Origin: Acidobacteriota bacterium
GTDB lineage: Bacteria; Acidobacteriota; Vicinamibacteria; Vicinamibacterales; UBA8438
Reading direction: 5' to 3'
Length of the DNA: 45,920 nt
NCBI GenBank assembly: GCA_011523845.1
Contig: WTFV01000273.1
Coordinates: forward strand, 1-45,920
Shown here: positions 34,655 through 43,333 of the stretch, piece after piece
Position numbering within the stretch: position 1 is the first letter of the stretch
Layout: each line of letters begins with the position of its first letter
Notes under the pieces: generated by a model
What the model saw: the letters and a program-made list of their open reading frames with translations, nothing else
Databases searched by the model: none
Told to the model about the DNA's origin: nothing
Program-made: the position numbers and the translations under genes

Positions 34655-35419
34655 ATGGGGGACCCGGGCCACGCGTCGACTCGCGGAATCGAGCGCAACG
34701 CCACAGCGGGGCGGACGGCAGCGCGTCTCTACGCCCTGTCCGCCGCGGCGGCATTCATGACGTCGCTGGGCTATTTCGCCTACACGTACGGCGTCCGTCT
34801 CGGAGCCGCCGACGGTCACACGGTGCCGGTCGTCCCCGGACTGGCCGTCAACGCCGGCCTTTTCACCGCTTTCGCGCTGCACCACAGCCTGCTCGCGCGC
34901 AGCGGCGCCCGGCACTGGGTCGCGCGTCACCTGCCCGACGGCCTGGAACGCGCGACCTACGTCTGGATCGCCAGCATCCTGTTCGCGCTGACCTGCGCGT
35001 GGTGGCAGCCGCTGGCCGGCGATCTGTACCGCGCCGACGGGCTGGCCCGGGCGATCTGCTTCGTCCTGCAGGCGGCGGGTCTCGTGCTGGTGGTCCGCGG
35101 CGGGATGGTACTCGACCTGCGGGAGCTGGCCGGCGTCCGGCCGGCGGCAGCCCCGCGAGGCGCCGGCGACCAGCCGACGGAGCTGCGGATCCGCGGCCCG
35201 TATCGACGCCTGCGGCACCCGCTCTACGCCGGACTGCTCCTGGTGCTGCTCGGGGCGTCCGACATGACGTACGGCCGCCTGTCGTTCGCTCTGCTGAGCA
35301 TGGCGTACATCGTCGTCGCCATCCCGTGGGAGGAACGCGACATGGCCGTCCGGTTCGGGGAGGGCTACGAGCGCTACCGCGCGCAAGTCCCCTGGCGGCT
35401 GGTTCCCGGCATCTATTGA
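34655..35419 (+). CDS. Isoprenylcysteine carboxyl methyltransferase-like membrane protein
   Basis: A 254-residue membrane protein with about six hydrophobic helices. The C-terminal half has the ICMT/PEMT-type SAM-dependent motif: GPYRRLRHPLYAGLLLVLLG, then IPWEERDMAVRFGEGYERYR and VPWRLVPGIY. Bacterial members methylate small molecules or lipids (for example the methanethiol methyltransferase MddA), or are related to NnrU; the substrate cannot be told. The ATG at 34655 follows a GATAAT hexamer (34639-34644) by 10 nt, giving at most a very short leader. It diverges from the MoxR cluster across 61 bp. Confidence 0.85.
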   Translation: MGDPGHASTRGIERNATAGRTAARLYALSAAAAFMTSLGYFAYTYGVRLGAADGHTVPVVPGLAVNAGLFTAFALHHSLLARSGARHWVARHLPDGLERATYVWIASILFALTCAWWQPLAGDLYRADGLARAICFVLQAAGLVLVVRGGMVLDLRELAGVRPAAAPRGAGDQPTELRIRGPYRRLRHPLYAGLLLVLLGASDMTYGRLSFALLSMAYIVVAIPWEERDMAVRFGEGYERYRAQVPWRLVPGIY

Positions 35420-35429
35420 GCCGGTTGGA

Positions 35430-35458
35430 TTGCACACGCACACGACTGCCCGTACGAT
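35430..35458 (+). promoter_or_regulatory. Promoter of the 60-residue coiled-coil protein
   Basis: TTGCAC (35430-35435), 17 bp, TACGAT (35453-35458). The -10 ends 6 nt before the ATG at 35465 and no ribosome site exists, so the mRNA is probably leaderless. Confidence 0.55.
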
Positions 35459-35464
35459 CACCGT

Positions 35465-35647
35465 ATGGCGATGATGCTGTCGAGAACGTACGAAGCGTTC
35501 GAGGCGGCCGGCGCTCCCGAAGACAAGGCCCGCGACGCGGCTGAGGAAATCGCCGGATTCGAGAGTCGGCTCACCCGCCTCGACGTCATGGTGGCGCTCG
35601 TCCTCGCCGGCGTTGTCAGCCCGGTGGTCAAGACGTTCTCCCCCTGA
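35465..35647 (+). CDS. Small membrane protein, third coiled-coil paralogue
   Basis: A 60-residue protein. Its N-terminal TYEAFEAAGAPEDKARDAAEEI aligns with VYEAFRLAGVGDAAAKAAAAAI of the moxR-linked protein. The coiled coil is cut to about ten residues (FESRLTRLD), and a single membrane helix ends KTFSP. A good promoter lies directly upstream. It stands alone between an ICMT-like gene and a convergent zinc-ribbon gene. Function unknown. Confidence 0.7.
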   Translation: MAMMLSRTYEAFEAAGAPEDKARDAAEEIAGFESRLTRLDVMVALVLAGVVSPVVKTFSP

Positions 35648-35737
35648 GTCTCGTGGGCCGCGCGAACGCAACCCCGGGCGGTCGAAGGTCGCGAGCCGTC
35701 CATCGCACGAGTACGCTCGAACCGGACCGGTGAGCCG

Positions 35738-36010
35738 CTAGAAGAACGCGAGGTTCTGATGGGAAGGGATGTCGAAGCGGCGACGGCACTTCTGGCAGAC
35801 GACGACGTCGTCGACCCGCACCATGTAGTTGCGCAGCTTCTTGAACATCTCCCGGTCGCGACCGTCGGCCCCGCGCGGAGGCTGCGCCTTCTTGACGCGA
35901 CGGATCCAGCGTACCTGGTACTCGCCGCGGAACCGGCACTTCGGACACGTGTAGGAAGCGGGCTTCGTCTCGCGGGTCTCGCTGAAGAACTCACGCTCGT
36001 GCAACGCCAT
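35738..36010 (-). CDS. Zinc-ribbon protein of unknown function
   Basis: A 90-residue basic protein with two CxxC pairs far apart, CPKC (near residue 22) and CQKC (near residue 73), likely joining in one zinc site. The segment between is lysine/arginine-rich (RWIRRVKKAQ, MFKKLRNYMVRVDDVVV), which suggests nucleic-acid binding (inference). The start at ATG 36010 is supported by an extended -10 (TGCTATCAT) ending 6 nt upstream; the frame is open further but without signals. It diverges from the glycosyltransferase gene across 56 bp. Confidence 0.72.
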   Translation of the reverse strand: MALHEREFFSETRETKPASYTCPKCRFRGEYQVRWIRRVKKAQPPRGADGRDREMFKKLRNYMVRVDDVVVCQKCRRRFDIPSHQNLAFF

Positions 36011-36016
36011 GCCCGG

Positions 36017-36022
36017 ATGATA
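36017..36022 (-). promoter_or_regulatory. Extended -10 (TGCTATCAT) of the zinc-ribbon gene
   Basis: TATCAT with an upstream TG forms an extended -10 on the minus strand and ends 6 nt before the ATG at 36010. It implies a leaderless transcript. Confidence 0.5.
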
Positions 36023-36066
36023 GCAGTCGCCGCCGCGCCGGGCTCGCGGGCGCGGCGGCCGATCCC

Positions 36067-37173
36067 ATGATGCCGGTCGTCGTCTTCGCCATCTCGGGGC
36101 ACGGCTTCGGCCACGCGTCACGCCAGACCGAGATCATCCGCGCCCTGCGCCGGCGCCGGCCCGACGTCGCCATCGACATCCGGACCGCGGCCCCGCGGTG
36201 GCTCTTCGAGCGCGCCCTCGACTTCCCGTTCTCGTTCGATACGGTCGCGGTCGACACCGGCGTCGTGCAGGTCGACAGCCTGGAGGTCGACGTCGGCGCC
36301 TCCATCACCCGCGCCGCCGCCTTCTACGGCATGCTGGACGAACGCATCGACGCGGAAGCCCGCGCACTGGCCGCCGGCGGGGCCGACCTGGTGGTCGGCG
36401 ACATCCCGCCGCTGGCCTGCGCCGCAGCGGCCCGCGCGGGCATCCCGGCCATCGCCGTCGGCAACTTCACCTGGGACTGGATCTATGCCGGCTACCCCGA
36501 GACAGCCGAACTGGCGCCCGAACTCGTGCCCACGCTCCGTGACGCCTACTCGACCGCCACGGCCGCCTGGCGCCTGCCCCTCCACGGGGGCTTCAGCGCC
36601 TTCGAGACCATCGTCGACCTCCCCCTGGTGGCCCGGCGGTCGACCCGGGATCCGGACGAGGTCCGCCGGCGGCTCGGACTCCCGCCCGACCGCCTGCTGG
36701 CGCTGTTCGCCTTCGGCCGCTACGGCATCGGCGACATCCGATGGTCGGAAGTGGCGCGGAAGGCAAGGTGCCACGTCGTCTTCACCTCCGGCCCGCACGC
36801 CCCCCGGGGACCGGACGGCGACACGTTCACCACGCTCGACGAGGATGCAATGGCCGAAGACGACATCGCCTACGAGGACCTCGTCGCCGCGGTCGACGTC
36901 GTCGTCACCAAGCCGGGCTACGGGATGATTGCGGAATGCGCCGCCAACGACACCGCCATGCTCTACACGTCGCGAGGACGGTTCCCGGAGTACGACGTGC
37001 TCGTGGCGGGCCTGCCGGCGTTCATCCGTGCGGCCCTGATCGACCGGGAGGCCCTCTTCGCCGGGCGCTGGCGCGAACCCCTGGAGCGACTCCTGGCGCA
37101 GCCGCGGCCGGACCCGCCTGCCGTGAACGGCGCACAGGTCGCCGCCGGCGCGCTCGCGGCGCGTCTCGAATAG
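36067..37173 (+). CDS. MurG-like glycosyltransferase-fold protein
   Basis: A 368-residue cytoplasmic protein of the GT-B type. The N-terminal SGHGFGHASRQTEIIRAL resembles the glycine-rich loop of MurG-like enzymes and of the N-terminal domain of plant L-arabinokinase. The C-terminal half has LLALFAFGRYGIG, a HVVFTSG strand and VDVVVTKPGYGMIAECAANDTAMLY, the usual nucleotide-sugar-binding region. Donor and acceptor are unknown. The start may be ATG 36067 or 36070. It is convergent with the methyltransferase gene, 21 nt apart. Confidence 0.8.
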   Translation: MMPVVVFAISGHGFGHASRQTEIIRALRRRRPDVAIDIRTAAPRWLFERALDFPFSFDTVAVDTGVVQVDSLEVDVGASITRAAAFYGMLDERIDAEARALAAGGADLVVGDIPPLACAAAARAGIPAIAVGNFTWDWIYAGYPETAELAPELVPTLRDAYSTATAAWRLPLHGGFSAFETIVDLPLVARRSTRDPDEVRRRLGLPPDRLLALFAFGRYGIGDIRWSEVARKARCHVVFTSGPHAPRGPDGDTFTTLDEDAMAEDDIAYEDLVAAVDVVVTKPGYGMIAECAANDTAMLYTSRGRFPEYDVLVAGLPAFIRAALIDREALFAGRWREPLERLLAQPRPDPPAVNGAQVAAGALAARLE

Positions 37174-37194
37174 CGACAGGACGCCGCGGGCGCC

Positions 37195-37884
37195 TCAATC
37201 CTTGGTGCAGGTGACGAGCGACCAGATGCGGGGAATGTTGACCCGCTCTATCGAGACGGGCTGCAGATCGGCCTGCGCGAGGAACGCCGGCAGGTCCAGG
37301 TCCGCCTTGAACCCGATATAGACGGTCAGCGGCGAGATGAGGCGCTCGGCGCGCGCCACGAAGCGATTGGGGCTGAGGAAGTGATTCAGAAAGACGAATC
37401 GCCCCCCCGGGCGGCATACGCGCCGCATCTCCCGGGCGACCGCCACCGGATCCGACACGGTGCTGATGACGTACGGGGCGTAGACCAGGTCGAACGAATC
37501 GTCGGGAAAGTCGAGGTGCGTCGCGTCCATCTGCATCAGACGCACGTTGCTCACCTTGTGGGCGGCGAGCCGGCGCGCCGCCTTGGCCAGCATCTTCTCG
37601 GCCACGTCGATGCCGGTCACGGTCACGTTGCTCGGGTAGAGCGCCGCGTTGATCCCGGTGCCGACGCCGACTTCGAGCACCGCGTCGCCGGGCTGCAGAT
37701 CGAGCCTCCGGATCGCCTCCAGACGGCCCGTGTGCAACGTCGCCCCGAAGAGCCAGTCGTCGATGACCGCGATCTTGTTGTAGACGGATTCGACGAAGGA
37801 TCCATCGACGACCGCGGCGGAAAGCGCGCGCGTCTGCGGATCCGAGCAGAGGTCGTCGTCCGGATTCCGTTGGAGGAGACTCAC
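37195..37884 (-). CDS. Class I SAM-dependent methyltransferase
   Basis: A 229-residue methyltransferase of the UbiE/PmtA-like kind. Motif I is AVLEVGVGTGINAALYP, the acidic strand end is GIDVAEKMLAKA, then MDATHLDFPDDSFDLVYAPYVISTV and a post-motif CRPGGRFVFLNHF. The N-terminal VYNKIAVIDDWLFGATLHTGR and C-terminal FKADLDL resemble phosphatidylethanolamine N-methyltransferases (PmtA), so a lipid substrate is possible but not certain. I chose the GTG at 37884 (MSLLQRNPDDD) because upstream in-frame sequence is arginine-rich and unlike the family. Confidence 0.83.
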   Translation of the reverse strand: MSLLQRNPDDDLCSDPQTRALSAAVVDGSFVESVYNKIAVIDDWLFGATLHTGRLEAIRRLDLQPGDAVLEVGVGTGINAALYPSNVTVTGIDVAEKMLAKAARRLAAHKVSNVRLMQMDATHLDFPDDSFDLVYAPYVISTVSDPVAVAREMRRVCRPGGRFVFLNHFLSPNRFVARAERLISPLTVYIGFKADLDLPAFLAQADLQPVSIERVNIPRIWSLVTCTKD

Positions 37885-38068
37885 GCGGAGAACCGCCAAT
37901 CGTCGCGCCCGACGGCAGCCGGCCGCCGCACGGTGTACGAGCAAGTGCGCATGTTGTCGAGTCGTTGCACGACTGGGGCGACTATACCGCGTCGGTCGGC
38001 GGGTCGCAAGGGACTGAGCCGCGGAGCCCCGCGGACGACGCCGGGCGAACGCGAGCGTTGCATTCACC

Positions 38069-38074
38069 TATAGT
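38069..38074 (+). promoter_or_regulatory. -10 element (TATAGT) of the LytS/LytTR operon
   Basis: TATAGT ends 6 nt before the GTG at 38081 and no Shine-Dalgarno is present, so a leaderless transcript is likely. No clear -35. Confidence 0.5.
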
Positions 38075-38080
38075 GGCCGG

Positions 38081-39406
38081 GTGCCGCCGGAAGCCAGGTT
38101 CCTGACGACCGCCCAGCAGGTGCTGCTGACGACGCTGGTGGTGAAGCTCGCGGTCGTGGCGACGCTCTCCACCATGCTCGTCCGCTTCCGCCAGTTCCGG
38201 CGGATTCTGCTCACCGAGCAGCGCGCCTGGCGCGAACGGCTGGTGTTCGCGTTCAGCCTCGGGATACCGCTGCTCGGGGGCGTCATCGCCCGGCTGGTCC
38301 TCGGCTACGACGCGGCGGACTTCTCTCTGGCCGGTCCGTTTCTCGCCGGACTGATCGCCGGTCCCTACGCCGGCGCCATCGTCGGCGTGCTCGTCGGCAC
38401 GCCGGCCCTGCTCGGCGGCGAGGTGGCGGCCATGCCGTTTGCGGTGGGCTGCGGGTTCGCCGGCGGGGGTCTGCGCGAAGTGTGCCCGAAGGAGGCCATC
38501 TGGCACCTGTCGCCGCTGTTCTTCGCGGACCTGCACCGCCATGCGTGGCAGCTCGTACGGCGGTTCCGCATCGACTGGCTGCTGATTCTGGCGGCGGCCC
38601 CGGTGGCCCTCGAAGCGATCCGCCAGACCCTGGGCGTGCGGTTCGGCCTCGACGTCATCTTCTTCTTCACGATCGAGAATCTCTGGCTCGGCGCGCTGGT
38701 GATGCTGTCCACCGTGCTGAGCGTGGCCATCCCGATCAAGATCTGGAATACCGCACGCATCGAGCATCGCCTCCAGGAGCAGGAGCAGCTCCTCATGGCG
38801 GCGCGCGTCGAAGCGCTGTCGAGTCAGATACACCCCCATTTCCTGTTCAACACCCTCACGTCCATCTCGTCGCTCATCCGCTCGCAACCGGAAACGGCGC
38901 GGGAGCTGATCCTCAAGCTCTCCGTAATGCTGCGCCGCATGCTGCGGACACAGGAGCAGTTCGTCACGTTGCGCGAGGAGCTGGCGTCCATCAACGAGTA
39001 CCTGGACATCGAAGCGGTCCGTTTCGGACCCACCCTGGTGGTCGAGCAGCGCATCAGCCCGGACAGCCTCGACCTGATCATCCCGAGCATGGTGCTGCAG
39101 CCGCTGGTGGAGAACGCGATCAAGCACGGCATCGAGAAGAAGGTCGGCGGAGGGCGTATCATCATCCGGAGCCGGCGAGCGCACGGCCACGGCGTCATCG
39201 AGGTGATCGACAACGGGGCCGGCATGGCCGACACGGACGTCGGCCGCAGCCGCGAGGGCGGCATCGGTCTGCGCAACGTCGACGAGAGGTTGCGCGTCAT
39301 ATACGGGGAGAACTACCCGTTGCGGCTGGAGAGCACGCCGGGCGAGGGAACGTGCGCGCGCATCGAGATTCCGACGCCGGCCGCACAGCGCAGCGTATCG
39401 GCCTGA
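38081..39406 (+). CDS. LytS-type sensor histidine kinase
   Basis: A 441-residue membrane histidine kinase. Several N-terminal helices (to about residue 225) include a 5TM-LYT-like segment (GPFLAGLIAGPYAGAIVGVLVG). A short coil leads to the His_kinase domain with phospho-acceptor H251 in QIHPHFLFNTLTSISSLIR, then a HATPase with MVLQPLVENAIKHGIE, IEVIDNGAGM and GIGLRNVDERL. This is the LytS/YehU family, partner of LytTR regulators. The GTG start lies 6 nt after TATAGT. The regulator gene begins one base after the stop. Confidence 0.93.
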   Translation: MPPEARFLTTAQQVLLTTLVVKLAVVATLSTMLVRFRQFRRILLTEQRAWRERLVFAFSLGIPLLGGVIARLVLGYDAADFSLAGPFLAGLIAGPYAGAIVGVLVGTPALLGGEVAAMPFAVGCGFAGGGLREVCPKEAIWHLSPLFFADLHRHAWQLVRRFRIDWLLILAAAPVALEAIRQTLGVRFGLDVIFFFTIENLWLGALVMLSTVLSVAIPIKIWNTARIEHRLQEQEQLLMAARVEALSSQIHPHFLFNTLTSISSLIRSQPETARELILKLSVMLRRMLRTQEQFVTLREELASINEYLDIEAVRFGPTLVVEQRISPDSLDLIIPSMVLQPLVENAIKHGIEKKVGGGRIIIRSRRAHGHGVIEVIDNGAGMADTDVGRSREGGIGLRNVDERLRVIYGENYPLRLESTPGEGTCARIEIPTPAAQRSVSA

Positions 39407-39407
39407 G

Positions 39408-40199
39408 ATGAGCATACGTACCGTGGTGGTCGACGACGAGCGGCTCGCCCGCAACGAGCTCTGCTTCCAGCTCGAGCAGCTCGATGACGTGGAGATCATC
39501 GGGCAGGCGGGAGACGGCCTGCAGGCCCTGGAGGTCATCGACGCCCTGCACCCCGACCTCGTGCTGCTCGACATCCAGATGCCCGGGCGGACCGGTTTCG
39601 AGGTGGCGCGGGAGCTGCTGGATCGGGACAATACCCCCCGGGTGGTTTTCGTGACCGCATACGATCGGCATGCGATAGAGGCGTTCGAGGTGAACGCCGT
39701 CGACTACCTGCTGAAGCCCGTCGAGCCGGCGCGGCTCGCCCGGACCATGGCCAGGGTGCGGCGGCTGGTGGAGCCGGCGTCCCCCCAGGGGGACCGGCGG
39801 CCGGCGCTGCAGGCGGACGATCTCGAACGTATCGTGGACCTGGTGGCGCAGCGCCGCGGCCGGCGGGAGCCCATCGCCGTCAGGGTCGGCGAACGGCTCG
39901 TGCTCGTGCAGCCGCAGGACATCGTGTATGCATCTCTCGTGGACGACGTCATCACCGTCGTGACCGCTACACTGAACGGCGCCGCGAGCTTCCGGACGCT
40001 GGACGAGCTGCAGTCGCACCTCGACCCGGACGTCTTCTGGCGCGTCCACCGGTCGCACGTGGTGAACATCCACAAGATCAAGGAGATAGTCCCGTGGTTC
40101 AGCCGGAACTACATTCTCAAGATGAAGGATTCGAGGAGCACGGAGATACCGGTCAGCCGGTCCCAGACGAAGCGCCTCCGCGAGTACCTCGGTCTCTAG
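39408..40199 (+). CDS. LytTR-family response regulator
   Basis: A 263-residue DNA-binding regulator. The receiver domain has the acidic pair D9-D10, phospho-acceptor D55 (LVLLDIQMPG) and the conserved lysine in DYLLKPVEP. The C-terminal LytTR domain (about 160-260) shows LVQPQDIVYASLVDDVITVVT, FWRVHRSHVVNIHKI and EIPVSRSQTKRLREYLGL. LytTR proteins bind paired direct repeats. Its gene follows the kinase by one base, so the two are a coupled pair. The signal-peptidase frame begins inside its 3' end. Confidence 0.95.
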   Translation: MSIRTVVVDDERLARNELCFQLEQLDDVEIIGQAGDGLQALEVIDALHPDLVLLDIQMPGRTGFEVARELLDRDNTPRVVFVTAYDRHAIEAFEVNAVDYLLKPVEPARLARTMARVRRLVEPASPQGDRRPALQADDLERIVDLVAQRRGRREPIAVRVGERLVLVQPQDIVYASLVDDVITVVTATLNGAASFRTLDELQSHLDPDVFWRVHRSHVVNIHKIKEIVPWFSRNYILKMKDSRSTEIPVSRSQTKRLREYLGL

Positions 40200-40930
40200 A
40201 GCCGGACGCGGCGGAGGACGTGATCCCGCAGGCGACGGACGCCGCCGCGGCGCCCCCGGCCGAGCCGCCGCCGCTGCCCGCCGACGCAGCGGCAACCTCC
40301 CCGGGCGAGCCGCTGCCGCTGCCCGCAGACACCGCGGCGGCGTCCCCGGGCGAGCCGCTGCCGCTGCCCGCCGAGCCCGCGCCGACCCGCGGCGGGCGCT
40401 ACGAGGCGTTCCTGGTCCGCGCCGGCGAAGAGCTGGTGGCGTGGCTGAAGACCTTCGCCTCGGCAGCGGTATACGCCACGCTGATCGTCACGTTCGGGTT
40501 CCAGGTCGCGCGGGTCGAAGGCAAGAGCATGGAGCCGACGCTGCTGGATCAGGATCGGCTCATCGTCAACAAGGCCATCTACAAGTTCTTCGAGGACCCG
40601 CAGCCGGGCGACATCGTGATGCACTACTACCCGGCGGACCCCGACAAGTCCTTCGTCAAGCGGATCATCGCCGAGGCGGGCGACACCGTACGCATCGAGG
40701 ACGGCACGGTCTACGTGAACGAGGTGGCCTTTCCCGACGCCATCCCGCCGGAGTACCGGAGCCACGAGGACTATGGCCCCGAGGTCGTGCAGGACGCCTA
40801 CTACTTCGTGATGGGAGACCACCGGAACAACAGCTCCGACAGCCGCACCTGGGGCCAGGTGCCGAAGAAGTACATCGTCGGCAAGGTGCAGCTTCGCTGG
40901 TGGCCGCTGGCGGACGCGACCATGTTCTGA
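40094..40930 (+). CDS. lepB: Signal peptidase I with Pro/Ala-rich N-terminal repeats
   Basis: Membrane serine protease that removes signal peptides. Catalytic S145 is in GKSMEPTL and the lysine is K189 in FVKRIIAEAGDTV; family box E is MGDHRNNSSDSRTWG. One membrane helix precedes the serine (about 121-138). Before it is an unusual cytoplasmic extension with three 15-residue repeats (EPLPLPADTAAASPG type). The GTG at 40094 has AAGGAG 8 nt upstream but overlaps the regulator gene by 106 bp in another frame. The next GTG, 40220, avoids overlap but has GGAGG only 3 nt away. Both keep the enzyme intact; I favour the first weakly. Confidence 0.88.
   Translation: MVQPELHSQDEGFEEHGDTGQPVPDEAPPRVPRSLEPDAAEDVIPQATDAAAAPPAEPPPLPADAAATSPGEPLPLPADTAAASPGEPLPLPAEPAPTRGGRYEAFLVRAGEELVAWLKTFASAAVYATLIVTFGFQVARVEGKSMEPTLLDQDRLIVNKAIYKFFEDPQPGDIVMHYYPADPDKSFVKRIIAEAGDTVRIEDGTVYVNEVAFPDAIPPEYRSHEDYGPEVVQDAYYFVMGDHRNNSSDSRTWGQVPKKYIVGKVQLRWWPLADATMF
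40262..40396 (+). repeat. Three 45-bp tandem repeats within lepB
   Basis: Units at 40262-40306, 40307-40351 and 40352-40396 each encode 15 residues (EPPPLPADAAATSPG, EPLPLPADTAAASPG, EPLPLPAEPAPTRGG). Units 1 and 2 are closest at DNA level. In-frame copy changes would alter only the length of the linker. Confidence 0.85.
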
Positions 40931-40953
40931 ACCGCTCGCGCGCCGCTTCCCTG

Positions 40954-42777
40954 CTATCGCTCCGACGCGTAGAGCCGCTCGATGGCGTGGCTCCAGCGTT
41001 GCGCGACCACGCGCCGCTTCACCTTGAGCGTCGGCGTCAGCTCGCCGGTCGCGATGCCGAACTCGGTGGGAAGCAGGGTCGAGCGCTTGATCTGTTCGTG
41101 CCTGGCCAACCCCGCGTTGACTCTTTCCACGACCTCGTCGAACAGCGCCACCACGTCGGGACGCTCCGCGACCTCCTCGCGCGACGCCCCCTCGACGGCG
41201 ACGTGCCCGGCCAGCGCCGCGAAGTCCGGGACGAGCAGCGCCGAGACATAGGGTCGCCGGTCGCCGACGAGCACGGCCTCGGCCACGAGCGGCGAGCGCT
41301 TCAGCTCGGCCTCAATCGGGTTCGGAGCGATGTTCTTGCCACCGGCCGTCACGATCAGCTCCTTCTTCCGATCGAGGATGGTCAGGTAGCCGTCGTCGTC
41401 GATGCTCCCGATGTCGCCGGTGCAGAACCAGCCGTCGCGCATCACCTCCGCCGTCGCCTCCGGCTTGCCGTAGTAGCCCTGCATGACGTTCGGACCGCGC
41501 GCGAGCACCTCGCCGTCGTCCGCGATCTTCAGCTCCACGTTGGGGAGCGCGGGGCCGACCGTGCCCAGCTTCGGGCGTTCCAGCGGATTCACCGTCAGCG
41601 TGGGCGACGTCTCGGTGAGGCCGTAGCCCTCCGCCACCCGAATCCCGATCGCGAAGAAGAACTCCGCGATCGGGGTCGACAGCGGCGCGCTCCCGGAGAC
41701 GACGAAGCGCAGGCGACCGCCGAGACGCCCGCGAACCTTGGACAGCACGAGCCGATCCGCGAGCCCGTGCCGCAGGCGCGCCGGCAGCGACGCGGAGCCG
41801 CCCGCGAGCTCGGCCCGCGCGCGTCGCAGGCCGACCCCCACGGCCCAGTGGAACAGCCGGCGGCGGATCGCGGGCGCACCGGCGACCGCCTCGTGCACCC
41901 GGGCGTGGAACTTCTCGTAGACACGGGGTACGCCCGTCATGACGGTCGGCTTCACGGCACCGAGATCGCGTGCGATGGTGTCGAGCGACTCGGCGAAGGT
42001 CACCGTCACGCCCTGGTACAGGTAGAGGTACACCACGGCCCGCTCGAAGGCATGGCTGAGCGGCAGGAACGACAGCGCCACGTCGTCCGCGTCGACCCGG
42101 ACCACGGAGCCGCCGTCCATGACGTTGCTGGCGACGTTGCCGTGGCTCAGCATGACGCCCTTCGGCTCGCCCGTGGTGCCCGACGTGTAGATGATCGTCG
42201 CCAACTGGTCCGGCGTGACGGCGGCGGCGCGCTCCTTGTACTCCCGGCCCAGACCGTCCTCCGCCATCAGTCGGCGATGGCCGCGGTCGGTCGCCTCGGC
42301 AAGGCTCAGCTCCTCGCGGCCCGCCGCCCCGCCCGCTCCCTCCGCGGTGCCGGCGGCCGGATCCATGATCACCAGGGCGGACAGATCCGGGAGCTCGCCC
42401 CAGACCGCGCGCACCTTCGCCGCCTGCGTCTCGTCGGCCGCCACGACGACCCGGGCGCCCGAGTCGGCGAGGATGTAGCGCACCTGCGCCTCGGGCAGCG
42501 TCGGGTATATCGGCGCGGTCACCGCCCCGGCGGTCAGCGTCGCCAGATCGGCGATGACCCACTCGGGGCGGCTGTCGGACAGGATCGCGACCCGGTCGCC
42601 CGGCTCCAGCCCGAGCGCACCGAGCCCGAGACCGAGGTCGCGAATCCGGTCGAAGAGCTCCTGGGTCGACAACTCGTCGACGGCGTCGCCCCGGCAGCGC
42701 CGCATGAGCGCGCGTCCGGGATGGCGTCCGACGAAGTGAAACGGCAGTGCGGCCAGTGTCTTGAGTTCATCGTCCAT
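40954..42777 (-). CDS. Long-chain fatty acid CoA ligase
   Basis: AMP-forming acyl-CoA synthetase of 607 residues, FadD15-like. The P-loop is YTSGTTGEPKG (197-207), followed by LSFLPLSHAFERAV, GYGLTETSP, the ATP/hinge region GWFCTGDIGSIDDDGYLTILDRKKELIVTAGG (quoted in part) and the N-terminal SDSRPEWV. It activates fatty acids to acyl-CoA at the inner membrane. It lies 34 nt after moaC in the rex-moaC-fadD order, so Rex may control it together with moaC (inference). It is convergent with lepB, 23 nt apart. Confidence 0.93.
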   Translation of the reverse strand: MDDELKTLAALPFHFVGRHPGRALMRRCRGDAVDELSTQELFDRIRDLGLGLGALGLEPGDRVAILSDSRPEWVIADLATLTAGAVTAPIYPTLPEAQVRYILADSGARVVVAADETQAAKVRAVWGELPDLSALVIMDPAAGTAEGAGGAAGREELSLAEATDRGHRRLMAEDGLGREYKERAAAVTPDQLATIIYTSGTTGEPKGVMLSHGNVASNVMDGGSVVRVDADDVALSFLPLSHAFERAVVYLYLYQGVTVTFAESLDTIARDLGAVKPTVMTGVPRVYEKFHARVHEAVAGAPAIRRRLFHWAVGVGLRRARAELAGGSASLPARLRHGLADRLVLSKVRGRLGGRLRFVVSGSAPLSTPIAEFFFAIGIRVAEGYGLTETSPTLTVNPLERPKLGTVGPALPNVELKIADDGEVLARGPNVMQGYYGKPEATAEVMRDGWFCTGDIGSIDDDGYLTILDRKKELIVTAGGKNIAPNPIEAELKRSPLVAEAVLVGDRRPYVSALLVPDFAALAGHVAVEGASREEVAERPDVVALFDEVVERVNAGLARHEQIKRSTLLPTEFGIATGELTPTLKVKRRVVAQRWSHAIERLYASER

Positions 42778-42811
42778 GGCGATTCACCGGCCTGCGGCGG
42801 CCGCTGCTCCC

Positions 42812-43333
42812 TCATGTCTTCCCATCGGTCGCGCCTCGGGAGGCGTCGTAGTCGCCGGACCGGCCTCCTGTCTTCTTCACCAGTCTTATCGGACCAATCA
42901 CCATTTTCTTGTCGACGGCCTTGACCATATCGTAGATGGTCAGGGCGGCCACGGAAACCGCCGTGAGCGCCTCCATCTCGACCCCGGTCTGCGCCGTCGT
43001 GCGCACGCGCGCCTCGATCAGGTAACCGTCGTCGAGCCCCTGCAGGCGGATGTCGACCTGCGACAGCATGAGCGGATGGCAGAGCGGAATCAGGTCCGCC
43101 GTCTTCTTTGCCGCCATCACCCCGGCGAGGCGGGCGGCCTGCAGGGGATCTCCCTTGGCGATGCGGCCGTCGCGTACGGCGCGCAGCGCCGGCTCGCCGA
43201 TTGCTATGCGGCCGCGAGCCACCGCCACGCGCTCGGTGACCGGCTTGTCCCCGACGTCGACCATGCGGACCCGCCCCGCTTCGTCGACGTGACTCAGTTT
43301 CGGCTCGCCGGCGTCGTTGTCCACGTCCTTCAT
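42812..43333 (-). CDS. moaC: Cyclic pyranopterin monophosphate synthase MoaC
   Basis: Second enzyme of molybdenum cofactor synthesis, 173 residues. Signatures: MVDVGDKPVTERVAVARG, KTADLIPLCHPLMLSQVDI and TGVEMEALTAVSVAALTIYDMVKA, with the catalytic KAVDK lysine region. A short non-conserved C-terminal tail follows residue 155. The ATG at 43333 overlaps the rex stop by ATGA. No other molybdopterin gene lies nearby. Confidence 0.95.
   Translation of the reverse strand: MKDVDNDAGEPKLSHVDEAGRVRMVDVGDKPVTERVAVARGRIAIGEPALRAVRDGRIAKGDPLQAARLAGVMAAKKTADLIPLCHPLMLSQVDIRLQGLDDGYLIEARVRTTAQTGVEMEALTAVSVAALTIYDMVKAVDKKMVIGPIRLVKKTGGRSGDYDASRGATDGKT

Noticed and set aside
32101..35544. Plus-strand open frame of 1147 codons opposite the TPR-gluzincin gene
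   Set aside because: Antisense shadow. The opposite strand has a complete HExxH peptidase with TPR repeats and a consensus promoter.
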